From Benthicola sp964195715 (lineage in GTDB: Bacteria; Gemmatimonadota; Gemmatimonadetes; Palauibacterales; Palauibacteraceae): 7,456 bases of DNA. The notes beneath the pieces are model-generated. The model ran no database searches. It was not told where the DNA came from and saw nothing but the letters and a program-made list of their open reading frames with translations. The stretch is taken from positions 1 through 7,456 of the forward strand of contig CAXMRU010000254.1 of the NCBI GenBank assembly GCA_964195715.1, read 5' to 3'. Every line of letters starts with the position of its first letter. Within the stretch, counting starts at the first letter, position 1. Position numbers and translations under genes: made by a program. This document shows positions 4,498 to 7,456 of this stretch, one piece after another.

Positions 4498-6906
4498 CTA
4501 GAACGACACTCCCACCTTCGCGATGAAGTTCCGGCCCGGGGAGAGGGCGTAGCCCTTGTACGTGTCGAGGAAGTCCCGGTACGTCTCGTCCAGTAGGTTC
4601 TCGACGCCGAAGTATAGGTCGAGAGGCGTCCGACCAAGCTCCACCGATCCGCCGACATACAGGTTGACGACCGTATACGCGGCGGTCGAGGCCGTCCCGA
4701 ACGGGATCACGTCGAACTGCGAGAACGGCTCGAACAGGCCCGCCGATCTCTTGTCGAGGATGCGCCGGAGACGGAGTTCCGCGAATGGGACCCGCACGGC
4801 ACCCAGCTGCGACCGGTGGACGCGCAGCAGCCCCTCGATCCGGTTCGCGGGAATGAGCGGCAGCGACCCGTCCGCTCCCGTCTCGGGGTCCTCGAGGTCG
4901 TCACCCTCCGTGGCGAGCGCTGCTCCGCCGGCTCCGAGGTTCAGCCACGGAAGGACCGATACCTCGATGAAGCCTTCGATTCCGATGAGCCTGGCGTCGG
5001 TCTGATCGTTGATGAACACGGGCAGGCCACCATCGACCGTCTCGCCGGTGTTGCGGAGGAAGATATAGTTGTCGATCCAGTTGCTGTACGCGGTGACCTC
5101 GCCCGTCACTCGACCGGTCCGGAGACGCAATCCCAGGTCGGCGTTAAGTGAGCGTTCCGGAACGAGAGTCGGTTCCCCGAGCTGGATGGCGGCAACGCCG
5201 CCGTGCACGCCGCTGGCGTAGAGCTCGAAGATGTCGGGCGCCCGGAAGCCGCTTCCGAGGTTCGCGGCCAGGACGACCCCCGTCGCCAGCTCATAGCTCG
5301 CCCCGAGCGAGCCCGTGAGCACGGCGTAGTCGTTGTCAAGCAGGTTCGGATCCGTCGTGCGTTCGTTGGGCACCGCCTTCTGACGGCGGTAGTCGAACCG
5401 GCCGCCGATCGCCAGCGTCCAGGGCCCCTTTCTCCAATCCTCGAACACGAACACGGCGACGTTCGCGATCTGAGAGCTGGGTTCGAGCTTCTCCGGCCCC
5501 CGCGAGTCGGTGTCCTGCAACTGCATCTCCGCGCCCAGCGTCCCGTTCAGGGTTCCGGTCAGCGCCCCCAGCGTCGGGTGCAGGGTCTCCATCCGCGCGG
5601 TGAGAACGTTCTTCAGGAGATCCACGGCAAAATCGGGATCGTCCTCGATCAACTGCCCCGGAGGTGGCGCCTGGCGGAGAGCTCGCGCCCAGCTGAGAGT
5701 GGGGCGCAAGACCCAGGCGCCGCCGAACAGCGTGCCCCTCGCCGACAGGTTCGTCTGCGCGAGATTCAGTCCGATTCCGACAGGCGGATCCGCGCTGCTG
5801 TCGGTCGGCCCACCGGCCGGCAGTAGGAAGTTGTTCTCGTTCTTCCACCGGGTCACGAGCAGCTCCGCCGTGCCGAAGCCTCCGGTCATACCCGCCAGCG
5901 CGAAGCCCGACCACTGGTCGAAGTTGGTGAGCGGGATCCGGCCCGTATACTTGGGAGCGCCTGTCGTGCCGGTCTCGAACCACGTGGGACCGTTGGGAGC
6001 GTGGTAGTCGCCTCCCGCCCTCCGTTCGAGCCCGGCGCGGTATCCGAACGTGCCGACAGCGCCACTCACCTCAGCCTCGAGAGCCAACTCCTCGTTGTTC
6101 GAGTACAGTTGGGTCTCGACTCGTCCCTCCAACGCACGGTGGCCTCCGTCCCGGGACGGAAGGTGCTTCGTGATCACGTTCACCGCTCCCCCGATGGCGC
6201 TCGATCCATACAGCACGCTCGCCGGTCCACGGACCACCTCCACGCGTTGCGCCTCGGTGAGGTTCGTCTGGGGCCCGTGCCGTGCCCCGTACGCGAAGAA
6301 TTCCTGCCCGATCCCGTTCTGCAGGATGCGGACTCGCGTTCCGGTCAAACCCCGCAGCACGGGCTTCCCCACCTGGGCACCCGTGGTGAGCGATGCGGCG
6401 CCGGGAACGGCATCCCGAATCACGTTACCCAGCGAGGGGCTGCGAACCTGCCGGAGCCGCTCGCTGGAGATCAGGTCCAGATTCAATGGGGATTGCAGCG
6501 GATCGATGGCCGTGGGGGAGCCTGTCACTACCAGTTCCGCGGATTCCAGTGGGCGGATCTCCAGCCGCACCTCGAGCGACGGCCGCGCATCCGCCGCCAG
6601 GTCCACTGAGAGGACGCGCGTCGCGTACCCGAGCCTCTCGAAAGCCACGTTGAGGGTGCGAGGGGGAAGTTCCCTTAGCAGATACGTTCCGTCGACGCCG
6701 CTGAGCGTGCAGCGCTCCAGAGCATTGATGTAGACCCGAACCGAGGCGAGCGGCACTCCCGCGGTGTCGGTCACTCTGCCCCTCAGGCTGGCCCGCCCCG
6801 TCGCTTCCTGGGCGACCAGGGAACCGAGACCGAGCGTTCCGGAGACGACGGCCCAGATGAGCGCCGCCCCCAGCGGACGTAGTAAACGTGATCTCGGTGC
6901 GAACAT
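4498..6906 (-). CDS. TonB-dependent outer-membrane receptor with carboxypeptidase-regulatory-like N-domain
   Basis: 802 residues, a usual length. The ATG at 6906-6904 has GGAGG (6919-6915) 8 nt upstream. Residues 1-33 are a signal peptide (hydrophobic core, then SLVAQ). Residues about 39-115 form a carboxypeptidase-regulatory-like beta-sandwich (RGRVTDTAGVPLASVRVYI, DGTYLLRELP). ELVVTGS (124-130) opens the plug domain, which includes VLRGLTGTRVRILQNGIG (183-200) and RVEVVRGPASVLYGSSAIGG (221-240). The rest is the beta-barrel, ending in NLLDETYRDF and a C-terminal Phe, the usual outer-membrane insertion signal. It would import a ligand using TonB-ExbBD energy. The plug and C-terminal motifs (RGLxGxRVRxLxNGI, YRDFL...LSPGRNF) recall metal-type receptors of the ZnuD kind, but no His-rich loop is seen, so the ligand is open. 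The gene follows a small CxxC protein on the same strand. Confidence 0.95.
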   Translation of the reverse strand: MFAPRSRLLRPLGAALIWAVVSGTLGLGSLVAQEATGRASLRGRVTDTAGVPLASVRVYINALERCTLSGVDGTYLLRELPPRTLNVAFERLGYATRVLSVDLAADARPSLEVRLEIRPLESAELVVTGSPTAIDPLQSPLNLDLISSERLRQVRSPSLGNVIRDAVPGAASLTTGAQVGKPVLRGLTGTRVRILQNGIGQEFFAYGARHGPQTNLTEAQRVEVVRGPASVLYGSSAIGGAVNVITKHLPSRDGGHRALEGRVETQLYSNNEELALEAEVSGAVGTFGYRAGLERRAGGDYHAPNGPTWFETGTTGAPKYTGRIPLTNFDQWSGFALAGMTGGFGTAELLVTRWKNENNFLLPAGGPTDSSADPPVGIGLNLAQTNLSARGTLFGGAWVLRPTLSWARALRQAPPPGQLIEDDPDFAVDLLKNVLTARMETLHPTLGALTGTLNGTLGAEMQLQDTDSRGPEKLEPSSQIANVAVFVFEDWRKGPWTLAIGGRFDYRRQKAVPNERTTDPNLLDNDYAVLTGSLGASYELATGVVLAANLGSGFRAPDIFELYASGVHGGVAAIQLGEPTLVPERSLNADLGLRLRTGRVTGEVTAYSNWIDNYIFLRNTGETVDGGLPVFINDQTDARLIGIEGFIEVSVLPWLNLGAGGAALATEGDDLEDPETGADGSLPLIPANRIEGLLRVHRSQLGAVRVPFAELRLRRILDKRSAGLFEPFSQFDVIPFGTASTAAYTVVNLYVGGSVELGRTPLDLYFGVENLLDETYRDFLDTYKGYALSPGRNFIAKVGVSF

Positions 6907-6941
6907 GGTAAAGGCCTCCCAGCCTCTCTTGCACAGGGCGC

Positions 6942-6980
6942 GCCCGAAGACGCGCGACTCGCGCGCAAGTTGCTTCGGGC
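6942..6980 (-). promoter_or_regulatory. Strong hairpin between small CxxC gene and receptor gene
   Basis: GCCCGAAG (6942-6949) pairs perfectly with CTTCGGGC (6973-6980), and inside it CGCGCG (6951-6956) pairs with CGCGCG (6960-6965) around a 3-nt loop, with an asymmetric 1/7-nt internal loop between the stems. In the transcript it falls between the upstream stop (6991) and the receptor's ribosome binding site (6919). No U-run follows, so it is more likely an RNA stability, processing or attenuation element than a simple terminator. Confidence 0.55.
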
Positions 6981-6990
6981 TACAGTCGTG

Positions 6991-7356
6991 TCAGGAAAGA
7001 GCGGGAGGTGCGCGTGCTTCGAAGGAAACGAGACAGGTGGAGCTCCAGCGGGTCCTGGTCGCAGGAGTCTGGCTGAGCCCGGGGATGTCGAGCGTCGGGA
7101 TCGTGACGGCGAGATCAGTCGGAAGAGCCCTGGCCGGAACGCTCGAGCACACGACGCAGGGCGCTCCGATCTCGGCTCCGTTGCCGTCGGGTATCCTGTG
7201 GTCGGGATTCCCGTCGGGTGAGGAAGAGCGGGCATAAGAGACGTCGTGCAGGACCCGAATCGTCAGGTTTCCGTGCAGAAACCCGGCCAGGAGAAGAACT
7301 CCCACAACGCTCAACAGCCGGTTATGCGATGCAGTGTGCACGGAAGCCGGGCCCAC
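6991..7356 (-). CDS. Small secreted or membrane-anchored protein with CxxC motif, upstream of receptor
   Basis: 121 residues from a GTG at 7356-7354, with GGAG (7370-7367) 10 nt upstream. Residues 14-28 (LLSVVGVLLLAGFLH) form a signal peptide or single membrane anchor after a short N-terminus. The rest is a proline-rich, probably periplasmic tail with CVVC (Cys67, Cys70), a third Cys108 and several histidines (28, 37, 53). I cannot assign a family firmly. The layout (short hydrophobic N-terminus, mid-protein CxxC, no conserved fold) recalls DUF2946-like small proteins that often accompany metal-related TonB receptors. The stop is 84 nt from the receptor start on the same strand, so co-transcription is likely, with the hairpin in between. 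It may bind or hand over a metal for the receptor; this is inferred from position and cysteines only. Confidence 0.65.
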   Translation of the reverse strand: MGPASVHTASHNRLLSVVGVLLLAGFLHGNLTIRVLHDVSYARSSSPDGNPDHRIPDGNGAEIGAPCVVCSSVPARALPTDLAVTIPTLDIPGLSQTPATRTRWSSTCLVSFEARAPPALS

Positions 7357-7390
7357 GATTTGAGATCTCCGGAACGATCGCGCCGAGTGC

Positions 7391-7411
7391 TACACAGTTA
7401 CACAGTTACAC
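7391..7411 (-). promoter_or_regulatory. 8-bp tandem repeat upstream of the CxxC gene, possible operator or promoter part
   Basis: TACACAGT is repeated head to tail (7391-7398, 7399-7406) and continues as TACAC (7407-7411), 2.6 copies. On the transcribed strand it reads as repeated TGTAACTG, 35-55 bp before the GTG start, where a promoter or operator is expected. No convincing -35/-10 pair was found. The remaining 45 bp to the window end show nothing recognisable. Confidence 0.4.
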
Positions 7412-7456
7412 CCGTTCCTCAGTCTTGTAGCTCATTGGCGAAGAATGGTTCCCGCC

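Noticed and set aside
7427..7456. TAGCTCATTGG resembles the start of a tRNA D-arm at the right edge
   Set aside because: The complementary GAGC side of the D-stem is missing in the following bases, so it is not a tRNA start.

Overview
The base composition is GC-rich and the gene set is that of a Gram-negative outer-membrane bacterium: a TonB-dependent receptor with an N-terminal carboxypeptidase-regulatory-like domain, a lipid-anchored FKBP-type prolyl isomerase and a DUF222/HNH-type protein. The combination fits Gemmatimonadota or a related uncultured lineage. That placement is inferred from the style of the proteins, not from a marker gene.

Layout. (1) 1-1094, minus: the N-terminal 364 residues of a DUF222 (13E12-type) protein; the window edge cuts it just where its HNH nuclease domain should begin. 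(2) 1095-1483: a 389-bp non-coding gap with small repeats and inverted repeats. (3) 3632-1484, minus: a tight three-gene cassette made of a radical SAM enzyme with a C-terminal cysteine set, an Aur1-like PAP2 membrane phosphatase/phosphotransferase (TTG start overlapping the radical SAM stop), and a 69-residue cysteine-free protein beginning 14 nt after the PAP2 stop. (4) 3633-3908: the divergent promoter region. (5) 3909-4451, plus: the FKBP lipoprotein. (6) 4456-4493: a terminator hairpin between convergent genes. (7) 6906-4498, minus: the TonB-dependent receptor. It is preceded on the same strand by a small secreted or anchored protein with a CxxC motif (7356-6991), and a strong hairpin lies between the two genes. 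An 8-bp tandem repeat sits just upstream of the small gene.

How the genes work together. The radical SAM-PAP2-small protein cassette is the best candidate for an undescribed system. Its overlap and spacing imply one transcript and coupled translation. It joins a radical enzyme, a membrane enzyme acting on lipid phosphates, and a small product that could be an accessory protein or, more speculatively, a modified peptide. The second unit (small CxxC protein plus receptor) looks like an outer-membrane uptake system, possibly for a metal. The FKBP lipoprotein is a periplasmic folding factor that shares its upstream region with the cassette. No tRNA, rRNA, CRISPR array, insertion sequence or origin could be supported.
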